From NCBI RefSeq assembly GCF_001295925.1, contig NZ_LJHQ01000065.1:1-57336 (forward strand): 57,336 nt of DNA. The letters are read 5' to 3'. This document shows positions 9,272 through 18,172 of this stretch, piece by piece. This stretch comes from Allobosea sp. AAP35 (GTDB lineage: Bacteria > Pseudomonadota > Alphaproteobacteria > Rhizobiales > Beijerinckiaceae). A program made the position numbers and the translations under genes. Positions within the stretch are counted from its first letter, which is position 1. Each line of letters starts with the position of its first letter. The notes beneath the pieces are model-generated. The model had not been told where the DNA came from. It searched no databases and was given only the letters and a program-made list of their open reading frames with translations.

Positions 9272-10027
9272 CTACCCCGCCAGCCGTCCCAGCACCGCCC
9301 CGATCTCGGCTCGCACCACCAGATCGGCGATCGCGTCCAGTTCCGTCGGCTCGCGATTGACGATGACGAGCGTCGCTCCCTGCTTCTTGGCGATGATCGG
9401 CAGCGTCGCCGCCGGATAGACCACGAGCGACGAGCCGACGACGAGAAAAAGCTCCGCCTCCAGAGCCAGTTGCTGGGCCGCGCTCATCTTGTCCTGCGGC
9501 ATCGCCTGGCCGAAGGAGACTGTCGCCGATTTCACCGGTCCGGCGCAGATCACGCAGGCCGGCGGTTCGCCGCTTGCCTCGAAAGCGGGGCGGATCGCCG
9601 CCAATTCGTGCCGCCAGCCGCAGGCGAGGCAGGTCGCATAGGTGCCGTTGCCGTGGAGTTCGATCACCTTGCCGTCGGGCACGCCCGAGGCCTGGTGCAG
9701 ACCGTCGATGTTCTGGGTGACGATGGCGGGCGCCCGCCCCTCCGCCACCAGCCGCGCCAGCGCCCGATGGCCGATATTCGGCGCGGCATCGGCATAATGG
9801 TCATCCATGGCGAATTTGCGCCGCCAGGCCTCGATGCGCGCCTCGCGGCTCTTGACGAAGGCCTCGAAGGGGATCGGCTTGTTGACCATCCAGGGCGAGC
9901 CCGGCGTCCGGAAATCCGGCACGCCCGATTCCGTCGAGATGCCGGCCCCGGTGAAGGCGACGATGGACGCCGCCCGGTCGAGCAGTTCGTGCAGCCTGTC
10001 GATGGTGTCGGTGCTATCGTCTGGCAT
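9272..10027 (-). CDS. cobB: Sirtuin-type NAD-dependent protein deacylase
   Basis: This SIR2-family enzyme removes acyl groups from lysine using NAD. The 251-aa protein has the NAD-binding motif FTGAGISTESGVPDFR (from residue 25), the QNIDGLHQASG motif, the catalytic-region HGN, and two zinc cysteine pairs (CLAC and CVIC). No Tyr/Arg substrate-pocket pair typical of desuccinylases is evident to me, so acyl preference is open. The start at MPDDSTD was chosen because upstream frame residues are not conserved-looking. It is divergent from the aminotransferase gene. Confidence 0.9.
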   Translation of the reverse strand: MPDDSTDTIDRLHELLDRAASIVAFTGAGISTESGVPDFRTPGSPWMVNKPIPFEAFVKSREARIEAWRRKFAMDDHYADAAPNIGHRALARLVAEGRAPAIVTQNIDGLHQASGVPDGKVIELHGNGTYATCLACGWRHELAAIRPAFEASGEPPACVICAGPVKSATVSFGQAMPQDKMSAAQQLALEAELFLVVGSSLVVYPAATLPIIAKKQGATLVIVNREPTELDAIADLVVRAEIGAVLGRLAG

Positions 10028-10213
10028 GCGCGCGGTCCCGTTCGCTCTTTGACAGGATATAGGGAGCAGGCGCGGGAGCGCATCTCCCGGTTGGGCGTTC
10101 TTCTCGCCTTTCCAAACGACGGCCCTGCATGGCGTGACCCTCAACGCGTGTCATCGGATAGCTGGCTGCGGCCCGATTGACGCAACGCGGGCCGCATCCC
10201 AAAGCTTGCGCCC

Positions 10214-11398
10214 ATGCTCCAGACGACGCTCCCGACCCTGAACCCCGATCTCCTCGACACCGGCACGCCGCCGATCCCGCAGGCGCAAGCCTGGGCCCGG
10301 GCCTATGACGGGCGTTCCGGCCCGCTCGTCGATCTCTCCCAGGCCGTGCCGGGCTCCCCGCCCCCGGCCGAACTCCTGGAGCGGCTGGCGCAGGCCGCGG
10401 CCTCGCCCGATGCCACCCGCTATGGGGCGATCACCGGCGACATGGCGCTGCGCGAGGCCTATGCGGCCGAGATTTCGACGGTTTACGGCACGCGCTTCCG
10501 ACCAGCGGAAGTCGCCATCACCTCGGGCTGCAACCAGGCCTTCGTCATGACGATGATGGCGGTGGCCAAAGCAGGACAGAGCGTGCTGTTGCCGGCGCCC
10601 TGGTATTTCAACCACGAGATGACGCTGCGCATGCTCGGCATCGAGGCGCGGCCCTTGCCCTGCGACCCGGCTGCGCGCTTCGTGCCCGATGCCGCGACCG
10701 CCGAGGCGCTGATCGATGCCGGCACCCGCGCCATCGTGCTGGTGACACCCAACAACCCGACCGGCGCGATCTATCCGCCCGCGACCATCGCAGCCTTCGC
10801 CGAGCTCTGCGCGCGGCGCGGGCTCTGGCTGGTGCTCGACGAGACCTATCGCGATTTCCTGCCCGCCGGCGCTGCCGCACCGCATGAAGTCTTCGCCACA
10901 AGACCCTGGCAGGACTCCGTGATTGGCCTCTACAGTTTCTCCAAGGCCTATGCTGTGCCCGGCTGGCGCCTCGGCGCCATCACGGCCGCTGAAGCCGTGA
11001 TGGCGCAGATCGCCAAGGTGCTCGACTGCGTCCAGATCAGCCCGGTGCGCGCTGGCCAGACTGCCATTACCTGGGGAATCGACGGCATCCGCGACTGGCG
11101 CGAGGCCAACCGCACGCAGATCAACGCCCGCGCCGCCCTCTTTCGCGAAGCCATGGCGCCGCTCAACGATTGGCGCGTGCTCGCGGCCGGCGCCTATTTC
11201 GCCTATGTCGCGCATCCCTTCGCCGGCGTGCCGGCAGCGGATGTGGTGCGCGCGCTGGTGCAGGAGCGCGGCGTGCTGACCCTGCCCGGTCCCTATTTCG
11301 GCCCGGGCCAGGAGCAGCATCTGCGCATCGCCATCGCCAATGTCGCCGCCGACCGGATCGGCGCGTTGAGCGACCGGTTGCGCGGATTTTCGGTTTAG
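10214..11398 (+). CDS. PLP-dependent aminotransferase, class I/II
   Basis: This 394-aa fold-type I aminotransferase has the substrate-binding VLVTPNNPTGAIYP, the PLP-contacting DETYRDF, the Schiff-base Lys in YSFSKAYAVPGWRLG and the C-terminal arginine region LRIAIAN. The substrate cannot be assigned from sequence; related proteins act on aspartate, aromatic or branched-chain amino acids. The gene stands alone, followed directly by a family B repeat. Confidence 0.88.
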   Translation: MLQTTLPTLNPDLLDTGTPPIPQAQAWARAYDGRSGPLVDLSQAVPGSPPPAELLERLAQAAASPDATRYGAITGDMALREAYAAEISTVYGTRFRPAEVAITSGCNQAFVMTMMAVAKAGQSVLLPAPWYFNHEMTLRMLGIEARPLPCDPAARFVPDAATAEALIDAGTRAIVLVTPNNPTGAIYPPATIAAFAELCARRGLWLVLDETYRDFLPAGAAAPHEVFATRPWQDSVIGLYSFSKAYAVPGWRLGAITAAEAVMAQIAKVLDCVQISPVRAGQTAITWGIDGIRDWREANRTQINARAALFREAMAPLNDWRVLAAGAYFAYVAHPFAGVPAADVVRALVQERGVLTLPGPYFGPGQEQHLRIAIANVAADRIGALSDRLRGFSV

Positions 11399-11406
11399 AC
11401 GTCACT

Positions 11407-11492
11407 GTCATTGCGAGGAGCGCAGCGACGATGCAATCCAGGGGGACGTCGAGCGCACGCCTCTGGATTGCTTCGCTGCGCTCGCAATGACG
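11407..11492. repeat. Palindromic intergenic repeat, family B (copy 1)
   Basis: Outer arms GTCATTGCGAG and CTCGCAATGAC; inner arms CAATCCAG and CTGGATTG. It sits in the convergent gap between the aminotransferase and the DoxX-like gene. The second copy is near 20.1 kb. Confidence 0.8.
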
Positions 11493-11516
11493 GCGGAGCG
11501 GGCCTCAATGAGGCCT

Positions 11517-11909
11517 CTACCGCAGCAGCGCCGCATAGCGATCCCGATAAGCCCAGATCAGCAGGACGCCGAGCACCACGAGGATGATCGCCACCGGCAG
11601 ACCCTGCGGGTTGAGCACCAGGTGGAACAGCACGATCACCGCCATCACCGGCGCGATGAGCGCCAGGCCCAGCGCGGGCGCGATGTTGGTCAGCAGGCTC
11701 AAAGCGCCGATCAGGTTCACGCTTTTCAGCAGCGGCCAGAAGAAGCCCGTCTCCTGCAGCGCCGCCTCGAACGCGACGCCACGCGCGCTGGTCGGGGGGT
11801 GGATCAGGTGGCTGCCGGTCGCCAGCCACCAGAAACCGTCGACGGCGGAGACGAGAAAGAGCAGCCCGAGCAGGATGCGCGGGATGGTGACGAGCACAAC
11901 GGTCTTCAT
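11517..11909 (-). CDS. DoxX-like small membrane protein
   Basis: This 130-aa protein has four predicted membrane helices, with an N-terminal RILLGLLFLVSAVDGFWW and a following ETGFFWPLLKSVNLIGALSLLTN that resemble DoxX-family membrane proteins. Function is unknown. The ATG at MKTVVLV was preferred over one 19 codons upstream, which would add a basic non-membrane tail. Confidence 0.6.
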   Translation of the reverse strand: MKTVVLVTIPRILLGLLFLVSAVDGFWWLATGSHLIHPPTSARGVAFEAALQETGFFWPLLKSVNLIGALSLLTNIAPALGLALIAPVMAVIVLFHLVLNPQGLPVAIILVVLGVLLIWAYRDRYAALLR

Positions 11910-12011
11910 GACGAACCTCAGGCGAAGGAAAGGGAACGGCCGGCGCGCTGTCTCTTGGCGCGGCATCGTTACGCAGTCATTTCAGCCCTCCCCAGGGTTC
12001 ACGTTCTCCCG

Positions 12012-12038
12012 AAAAAAAGCCGGGCGCAAGCCCGGCTT
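12012..12038 (-). terminator. Rho-independent terminator
   Basis: Arms AAGCCGGGC and GCCCGGCTT enclose a four-base loop, with seven A residues on the plus strand giving a T-run on the minus strand. It lies about 25 bases past the small exported-protein gene. Confidence 0.85.
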
Positions 12039-12061
12039 CAACGTCAAGAACTCATGTGAGA

Positions 12062-12430
12062 TCAGGGGCAGAACCAGATCGCGCCGACCGTGACGCAGCC
12101 GCGCGTCCGCCAATTGCCCGGCCGCGCGCCATAGCGGCGATAGCCGGAAGGCGGAGAGCGAAAGCGTGCGCCTGGCGCGTAACGCGGACGGGGGCCGTAG
12201 CGTCTCACGCCGGGACCGCCGCGGCGATACTGCTGGTTGCCGCGAAACTGACGGTTCCCGCGATATTGGGGCTCGTTGCCGCGGATCTGGACCGTCTCGA
12301 TATCGAACGGCTGAGCCGCGCCGAGAAGGCCTGTCGATGCTGCGGGTGCGGAAACGGGGGTTGCGACGGCAGGGCCTCCGACGAAGAGGAAAGCTGCGAT
12401 AACGATGGTAGCGAGCGCGTGACGGGTCAT
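12062..12430 (-). CDS. Small exported Arg/Gly/Tyr-rich protein
   Basis: The 122-aa product has a signal peptide (cleavage near AVATP) and a mature region rich in Arg, Gly and Tyr (repeats of QYRGNRQFRGNQQYRRGG), ending in a two-Cys motif RGCVTVGAIWFCP. Arg/Gly-rich exported proteins with this terminal Cys pair are common in Hyphomicrobiales; their function is unknown. It has its own terminator. Confidence 0.65.
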   Translation of the reverse strand: MTRHALATIVIAAFLFVGGPAVATPVSAPAASTGLLGAAQPFDIETVQIRGNEPQYRGNRQFRGNQQYRRGGPGVRRYGPRPRYAPGARFRSPPSGYRRYGARPGNWRTRGCVTVGAIWFCP

Positions 12431-12489
12431 AGAATCCCTTTCCCAGGCAATGGGAAAGAACGCCGCGACCTCTACGCCGGTTCCCACCC

Positions 12490-14019
12490 TCACATCGTCG
12501 CGCCGATCTGCCAGGGCACGAACTCCGCGTCGCCATAGCCCATCGCTTCGGATTTCGAGGGCTCGCCCGAGGCCACCTTCAGCAGATAGTCGAAGATCTC
12601 CTGGCCCTTGGCCTCCAGCGTCACGCCGTCGAGGACATCGCCGCAATTGATGTCCATGTCGTCGGTCTGCTTGAGATACATCGGCGTGTTGGTGGCGAGC
12701 TTGACCGATGGCGTCGGCTTGCAGCCATAAGCCGAGCCGCGCCCGGTGGTGAAGGCGAGGATGTTGGCCCCGCCCGCCACCTGCCCCGTCGCCGAGACGG
12801 GATCGTAGCCGGGCGTGTCCATGTAGACAAAACCCTTGGACCGGACCGGCTCGGCATAGTTGTAGACGGCCGCCAGCGTCTTGGTGCCGCCCTTGGCGGC
12901 GGCGCCCAGCGATTTCTCCAGGATGGTCGTGAGCCCGCCGGCCTTGTTGCCGGGCGACGGGTTGTTGTTCATGTCCATCCGGGCGCGCGCTGTATAATCC
13001 TCCCACCATTTGATGATGCCGACGAGCTTCTCGCCGACCTCACGCGTGGCGGCGCGCCGCGTCAGCAGATGCTCGGCGCCGTAGATCTCCGGCGTCTCGG
13101 AAAGGATCGCCGTGCCGCCATGCTCGACCAAAAGGTCAACGGCCTTGCCCAGCGCCGGGTTGGCGGTGATGCCCGAATATCCATCCGAACCGCCGCATTG
13201 CAGCGCCAGCATCAGCTCGGATGCCGGTACGGTCTCGCGCACCGCGCGATTGGCGATCGGCAGCATGACCTTGAGAGCGTCGATGCCGGCCGCGACCGCC
13301 TTTTTCGTGCCGCCGGTCTCCTGGATCGTCAGGGTGCGGAAGACGTCGCTCTCTTCGACGCCATAGGCGTCCTTCATCCGCTTGATCTGAAAACCCTCGC
13401 AGCCGAGCCCGACGACGAGGACAGCCGCCATGTTCGGGTTGCAGGCATAGCCCCAGGTAGTGCGCTTGAGCACCTCGAAGCTCTCGCCATTGTAGTCGAT
13501 GCCGCAGCCGGTGCCGTGGGTGAGCGCGATGACGCCGTCGACATTCGGGTAATCGGCGAGCAGACCCGAGCGCTTGACCTCCTCGGCCATGAAGCGGGCG
13601 GCCGAGGCGGAGCAGTTCACCGAGGTCAGGATGCCCACATAATTGCGCGTGCCGGCCTTTCCATTCGCGCGGCGGAAACCCTCGAAGGTCGCTTGGCTCT
13701 CGACCGGCAGCACGAATTCCGGCTTCGCCTCGGCGCAATAGGCATAGTCGCGCTCGAAAGCATGGAAGCCGGTATTATGCTCGTGCACCCATTCGCCGGG
13801 CAAAATGTCGACCGTGGCGAAGCCGATGATCTGGCCGAATTTACGGATCGGCTGTTCCTTGGCGATCAGGCTCAGCGCCAGCTTGTGCCCGCGCGGAATC
13901 CGCTTCAGCGCCGTCACACCGGCCACTGTCACACCAAGATCAACCGGATCGACGGCGACCGCGACATTGTCGATCGCGTTCAGTCTGAGGGTGCGGGGCG
14001 GAATGGCTTTGTCGAGCAT
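12490..14019 (-). CDS. uxaA: Altronate dehydratase, UxaA/GarD family
   Basis: The 509-aa enzyme belongs to the UxaA/GarD family of sugar-acid dehydratases that turn D-altronate (or galactarate) into a 2-keto-3-deoxy sugar acid. It has an N-terminal SAF-like domain (VTVAGVTALKRIPRGHKLAL, about 30-75), and catalytic-domain segments such as TGCGIDYNG, CEGFQIK, LQCGGSDGYSG and AYGCKPTPSVKLATN. Full-length proteins hold both domains, as here. The ATG at MLDKAIP was chosen; a TTG three codons upstream exists. No other hexuronate gene lies nearby, so the exact substrate is inferred from family only. Confidence 0.85.
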   Translation of the reverse strand: MLDKAIPPRTLRLNAIDNVAVAVDPVDLGVTVAGVTALKRIPRGHKLALSLIAKEQPIRKFGQIIGFATVDILPGEWVHEHNTGFHAFERDYAYCAEAKPEFVLPVESQATFEGFRRANGKAGTRNYVGILTSVNCSASAARFMAEEVKRSGLLADYPNVDGVIALTHGTGCGIDYNGESFEVLKRTTWGYACNPNMAAVLVVGLGCEGFQIKRMKDAYGVEESDVFRTLTIQETGGTKKAVAAGIDALKVMLPIANRAVRETVPASELMLALQCGGSDGYSGITANPALGKAVDLLVEHGGTAILSETPEIYGAEHLLTRRAATREVGEKLVGIIKWWEDYTARARMDMNNNPSPGNKAGGLTTILEKSLGAAAKGGTKTLAAVYNYAEPVRSKGFVYMDTPGYDPVSATGQVAGGANILAFTTGRGSAYGCKPTPSVKLATNTPMYLKQTDDMDINCGDVLDGVTLEAKGQEIFDYLLKVASGEPSKSEAMGYGDAEFVPWQIGATM

Positions 14020-14154
14020 GGGGAGCAACCACTGGCTAGCAAGCCACGGCCCACCGCGGCGATGTGCCAGACATGCGCCTCATCGCATCAGTTTTCAATC
14101 GGTTCAAAGAGGCTTCAGATGCCGCAGCGCAGCATGAGGCCGGCGTTCGGGCAA

Positions 14155-14183
14155 TAAAAAAGCCCGGCCTCACGGCCGGGCTT
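14155..14183 (-). terminator. Rho-independent terminator of the phasin gene
   Basis: Arms AAGCCCGGCC and GGCCGGGCTT enclose a TCAC loop; the preceding A-run on the plus strand provides a T-run on the minus strand. It lies 50 bases past the phasin stop. Confidence 0.85.
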
Positions 14184-14233
14184 GATAGCGTGTCAGCGAT
14201 ACCGGCTCCACCCATGGGCGGCGCGGCGTCAGC

Positions 14234-14575
14234 TCACTTGGTGGCCGGAACGGCCTTGGCGACGATGCCCTCGAACGGCTTGTAGGCATCCTTGGCGAGC
14301 GAGGCGTAGAGTTCGCCCATCCTCGTCATCTGAGCGACGGCGCCCTCGAAAGCGGCCTTGGCATATTCGGTCTGGATCTCGATGGCCTTGTCGATCGTCT
14401 TGACGGCGGCGAGCTTTTCGAGCGTCGCGGTGCTGGTCTCGAACGACTTCTTGGCGTAGTCGCTCGCCTCGACAGCGATCGTCTGGACGCTCTTGGAGGT
14501 CGCGCCGAAAGCCTTCAGGGCCGCGTCGACGTTCTCCTTGGAGGCCTTCTGGATCGTTTCAAACTGCTGGATCAT
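14234..14575 (-). CDS. Phasin family protein
   Basis: This 113-aa, almost wholly helical protein matches the Phasin_2 pattern (MIQQFETIQKASKENVDAALKAFGATSKSVQTIAVEASDYAKKSFE). Phasins coat polyhydroxyalkanoate granules, so PHA storage is implied. GGGAAGAAAC precedes the ATG; a longer frame upstream looks non-coding. A TGC-ACC-GCA element resembling PhaR sites lies about 115 bases upstream. Confidence 0.88.
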   Translation of the reverse strand: MIQQFETIQKASKENVDAALKAFGATSKSVQTIAVEASDYAKKSFETSTATLEKLAAVKTIDKAIEIQTEYAKAAFEGAVAQMTRMGELYASLAKDAYKPFEGIVAKAVPATK

Positions 14576-14686
14576 GTTTCTTCCCTCGGCCCGAAGGCCG
14601 CCTCTTGCTGACGAGCCTTGAAGGCCCGGGTTTGGCGCCCCTGGGTCAGATGACAAGTGTTCACCACCGGGACGCATGTCATATTG

Positions 14687-14695
14687 TGCACCGCA
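14687..14695. promoter_or_regulatory. Possible PhaR-type operator upstream of the phasin
   Basis: TGC-ACC-GCA fits the TGC-N3-GCA core bound by PhaR upstream of phasin genes in Paracoccus and Rhodobacter. It lies in the 306-base divergent gap (14576-14881) between the phasin and dacA genes. A nine-base match alone is weak. Confidence 0.35.
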
Positions 14696-14774
14696 ACATA
14701 AAAGTCAAGCGCGTGGTGCGTTGCGTCAGCCGCAGGCGGGAAGCGCGCTGTCGCGGCGAGAGATCGTTAGCCTT

Positions 14775-14790
14775 TTAACGGCTCCGTAAC
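14775..14790 (+). promoter_or_regulatory. CtrA-like box upstream of dacA
   Basis: TTAA-CGGCTCC-GTAAC differs from the CtrA consensus TTAA-N7-TTAAC by one base, and further TAACC sequences follow at 14801. It lies about 92 bases before the carboxypeptidase start. CtrA controls cell-cycle and envelope genes in alphaproteobacteria; binding here is inference. Confidence 0.35.
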
Positions 14791-14881
14791 CGCATCGCCC
14801 TAACCTCCAAAACTGTGTCCCATATGCCACGTCGCAAGACAGGCAGGGGACCTGAACGAGCGTTCGAGTTGAGGCGGGTTC

Positions 14882-16561
14882 ATGGCTTTCAGTTGCGTTG
14901 GGTCCCGACGCGTGCGTTTTCGCGCGCTTGTCGGAATGATCGGCATCGTTGCGGTCGCGGTCGCATCGGTGTCTCCGGCCGAAGCGGCGCGCAAGAAGCG
15001 GCGCCCCGGCGGGGGCTATGCGCCGCCCTATGCGGCGATGGTCGTGGACGTGAAAAGCGGCCGCACCCTGCATGGCGTCAATGAGGACGCGCCGCGCATC
15101 CCCGCCTCGATCACCAAGGTGATGACGCTCTATCTGCTGTTCGAGCAGCTCGAGCGCGGCAAGTTCACGATGAATTCGGAGCTGACGGTCTCGTCCTATG
15201 CGGCGCGTCAGGCCCCCTCCAAGATCGGTTTCAGGCCGGGCGAGACCATCGCGGTCCGCGATGCGATCCTGGCGCTGGTCACCAAATCGGCCAATGACGT
15301 CGCCGTCGCCGTTGCGGAGAACGTCGCCGGTTCGGAGGATGAATTCGCCCGGATGATGACCGCCCGCGCCCGCTCGCTCGGCATGCGCAGCACCGCGTTC
15401 TACAACCCCCACGGCCTGCCCCACAGCCCGCCCAACATCACCACGGCGCGCGATCTCACGATCCTCGCCCGGGCGATCCAGGAGCGTTTCCCCCGCTATT
15501 ATCCGATGTTCTCGACGCGGGTGTTCAACTATGCCGGCGGCGCCTATCGCAACCACAACAAGCTGCTCGGCCGCATCGAGGGTGTGGACGGCATCAAGAC
15601 CGGCTACACCAACCTCTCGGGCTTCAACCTGATGACCTCGGCCAAGGCCGATGGCCGCCATGTCGTCTCGATCGTCCTGGGGGGCCGCTCGGGCGCCTCA
15701 CGCGACAAGATCATGGCCGATCTGGTTCTTGCCAACCTGCCCAAGGCCGCCACTTCGGGCCGCGCCGCGAGCATGGTCGCCGAAGCCCCCGAGCCGGAAG
15801 AGCGGCCGCAGGAGCGCGCTTCCGAGCGCATCCAGCAGCGTGCCGCCGCACCGGTGGTAACGGCCGCCAGCGCCGAGCCGACGCCACTGCCCATCCCGCG
15901 TCCGCGCGTCGAGGCGCAAGCTCCCCTTCCGATCGCCGCCCGCGCCTATGCACCGGTTGCAACAACGACGCCGATCGCGCCGCCGCGCCCGATCAGCGCC
16001 CAGCAGCTGCAGATCTCCGGCATGCGTCCCGTCACCGCCACGACGACGCCCTCGGCGATGCGCTGGTCGATCGGCGCGCCCGCCGCCGACGGCAAGGTGA
16101 TGCGCCCGCCGGCCAATGTCGATGTGACCTCGTCGATCGCCAAGGTGGCGGAGCCGCAGGAGCCCGCCCCCGTCAGGCTCGCCGCCGCCCCGGCGCCGGC
16201 CGAGAAGGCTCACGAGCCCGGGACCACCCATGTCGCAAAGACCATCGAGAAGACGATCGAAAGGGCGCCTGAGCCATTGAAGGCGGCCGACAGCCGCACG
16301 GCGCTGGCCACCACCGGCAAATGGATCATCCAGCTCGGCGCCACCGATGACGAGGCCAAGGCCAGGGACATCCTCGCCCGCGCCCGCGCCAAGGCCGCCG
16401 GCCCGCTGGCCGATGCCACGGCCGTGACGGAGAAGGTCGAGAAGGGCGGCTCGACGCTGTTCCGCGCCCGCTTCGCCGGCTTCGACGACTCCAAGGATGC
16501 CCAGAATGCCTGCGCCCGGCTCAAGCGCGACGGCTTCGCCTGCTTCGCCACCCGCGGCTGA
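14882..16561 (+). CDS. dacA: D-alanyl-D-alanine carboxypeptidase with C-terminal SPOR domain
   Basis: This penicillin-binding protein (class C, S11 family) trims the terminal D-Ala of peptidoglycan pentapeptides in the periplasm. The 559-aa product has a signal peptide ending near residue 36, the active-site SITK (76-79), SAN (136-138) and KTG (239-241) motifs. A Pro/Ala-rich linker of about 190 residues leads to a SPOR domain (about 478-559: WIIQLGATDDEAKARDIL) that should target it to septal glycan. S11 enzymes usually end in a membrane-anchoring helix; the SPOR fusion is common in Hyphomicrobiales. GAGGCGGG precedes the ATG. Confidence 0.92.
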   Translation: MAFSCVGSRRVRFRALVGMIGIVAVAVASVSPAEAARKKRRPGGGYAPPYAAMVVDVKSGRTLHGVNEDAPRIPASITKVMTLYLLFEQLERGKFTMNSELTVSSYAARQAPSKIGFRPGETIAVRDAILALVTKSANDVAVAVAENVAGSEDEFARMMTARARSLGMRSTAFYNPHGLPHSPPNITTARDLTILARAIQERFPRYYPMFSTRVFNYAGGAYRNHNKLLGRIEGVDGIKTGYTNLSGFNLMTSAKADGRHVVSIVLGGRSGASRDKIMADLVLANLPKAATSGRAASMVAEAPEPEERPQERASERIQQRAAAPVVTAASAEPTPLPIPRPRVEAQAPLPIAARAYAPVATTTPIAPPRPISAQQLQISGMRPVTATTTPSAMRWSIGAPAADGKVMRPPANVDVTSSIAKVAEPQEPAPVRLAAAPAPAEKAHEPGTTHVAKTIEKTIERAPEPLKAADSRTALATTGKWIIQLGATDDEAKARDILARARAKAAGPLADATAVTEKVEKGGSTLFRARFAGFDDSKDAQNACARLKRDGFACFATRG

Positions 16562-16624
16562 CGGACAAGGACAAGGATAGCTGACATGTCGTACCAGACC
16601 TCATCCCTGTTCCCGGCCGGCACC

Positions 16625-17338
16625 TCACTTCAGAAGGACGTCCTTGGCCTGGTTGACGCGAGCGGCAAGACCGCTGGTGCCCCCGGCATCCGGGTGGATG
16701 CGCTTCATCAAGGCGCGATGGGACTCGCGGACCGCCTCCTCTCCCGCCCCCGGTTGAAGCCCCAGGATCTCGTAGGCCTCCTGATGCGACATCGCGCCCG
16801 TGCCCGCCGCGCGGCCCTGCCCCGCGTCGCCGTGACGATCAGCGTCTTCACGCCAGCCGGGCGACCGGCGGTCGAGATATGCCTCTAGCAGCCTCGCCCC
16901 GTCGGGGTCCTGCGCCAGGCATTCGCGCATCAAGGCGCCGAGCTCGCCCATCGACAAATCGTCGAGATCGCGCCCGGCGAAGCTGCCGCCACTGACTTTG
17001 CCGGTCATGCCGCCGCTGTCATGGTCGAGCTCCATCGCCAGCAGCGGCGAGGTGACGGTCGATCGGGCGCCGGGCGTCTCGCCCGCCGTCGAACTCCAGG
17101 GAAAACGGAAGCCGCCGGGGCCGGTCGCGCTCCAGCCGAGCAGCCAGGCACCGATGCCGCCGACGAAGATCGCCATGTCGAGCCGGCCGCGCATCATCAG
17201 CAGGCCAGCCACGCCCAGCGACAGGAAGCCGCCGCCGGTCTTCAAGGCCCGGGCAAGAAGCTTCGGGTTGGTGCTGGCAAACAGCTTCGAAACCCACCAG
17301 AACAACAGCACGGCGGCGATGCCGTAGAGCAGGGTCAC
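16625..17338 (-). CDS. Membrane-anchored J-domain protein
   Basis: The 237-aa protein starts with two to three membrane helices (LLYGIAAVLLFWWVSKLF and FLSLGVAGLLMMRG onward), has a middle linker and ends in a J domain with the essential HPD (RIHPDAGGTSGLAARVNQAKDVLL). This layout resembles Tim14/DjlC-type proteins that recruit an Hsp70 to a membrane. It begins with GTG overlapping the VWA gene stop (GTGA), so translation is probably coupled. Client and Hsp70 partner are unknown. Confidence 0.85.
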   Translation of the reverse strand: MTLLYGIAAVLLFWWVSKLFASTNPKLLARALKTGGGFLSLGVAGLLMMRGRLDMAIFVGGIGAWLLGWSATGPGGFRFPWSSTAGETPGARSTVTSPLLAMELDHDSGGMTGKVSGGSFAGRDLDDLSMGELGALMRECLAQDPDGARLLEAYLDRRSPGWREDADRHGDAGQGRAAGTGAMSHQEAYEILGLQPGAGEEAVRESHRALMKRIHPDAGGTSGLAARVNQAKDVLLK

Positions 17339-18078
17339 CGGCGACCTCCATCCATCGAACCGATCAGCCCGCGCACGACCGGGCTGCCACCAGCGAGCTT
17401 CAGCATCGCCTCGCGCCCGCCGGCCGCATAGGCGGCGGCCCCGCGCAGCAGATCGAGCAGCGAATCGGGTGCGTTGGCATCGAAACGGGCATGCGCCCCG
17501 CCGGTCAGCCGCGCCATCATGGCGAAGGCTGCGCTGGCGGCGGGATCATGCCCCTCCTGGAACAGGAAGCCGCGAATGCCGCGCAGGCCGAGCTCGCCGG
17601 CCAGCCCCGCCAGCGAATCGGCTTCCTCCTCCATTGCATCGCCTACCAACACGAAGGCGCGGATCGGCACGGCTCTCGCCTCGTCGCGGACATGCTTGAG
17701 GACACGCGCGATCTGGGTCTGGCCGCCCTGGCAGGCGATGCCGGCCATCAGCCCGTTCAGCCGGCGCGGCTCGCCGACCCAGCCCGAGGCCCGGCATTCG
17801 GCGAGGCCCCGGAAATAGACGAGCTGCACCGCCAGCCCGCCGCTCGTCGCCGCGATCTCGAACATGCGGGCCTGCAGCGAGCAGGCGAGGTCCCAGGTGG
17901 GCTGGCGGCTCATGGTCGCGTCGAGTGCGAAGACCAGCCGCCCCGCCTGTCCCGTCGCCAGCGGTGCAAGCTGCTTCGCCGCGCCGAGAAAGCGGTCGAT
18001 CTCGCCGGGTGCCGAGCGGCCGCCGGCGATCCCTGCGTTCGTGGCCTTGCCCACCACCCTGTCGGTCTTGTCTGTCAT
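17335..18078 (-). CDS. VWA-like domain protein
   Basis: The product of about 247 aa contains a von Willebrand A-like fold (LVFALDATMSRQPTWDLA at the start, then IRAFVLVGDAMEE). The expected MIDAS DxSxS is DATMS, with Thr/Ser spacing altered but Asp and Ser kept, so metal binding is plausible. It lacks a signal peptide and should be cytoplasmic. It is the first gene of a two-gene unit with the J-domain protein. An ATG six codons upstream is an alternative start. Confidence 0.75.
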   Translation of the reverse strand: MTDKTDRVVGKATNAGIAGGRSAPGEIDRFLGAAKQLAPLATGQAGRLVFALDATMSRQPTWDLACSLQARMFEIAATSGGLAVQLVYFRGLAECRASGWVGEPRRLNGLMAGIACQGGQTQIARVLKHVRDEARAVPIRAFVLVGDAMEEEADSLAGLAGELGLRGIRGFLFQEGHDPAASAAFAMMARLTGGAHARFDANAPDSLLDLLRGAAAYAAGGREAMLKLAGGSPVVRGLIGSMDGGRR

Positions 18079-18172
18079 GCGTCTGATATTGGCCATCGCC
18101 GGGACATTTGCTACCCGTCACCGCCACGGGCGGTCAGCGGCAGATGACCGCCCCGGACGAGGGACAAGGCCT

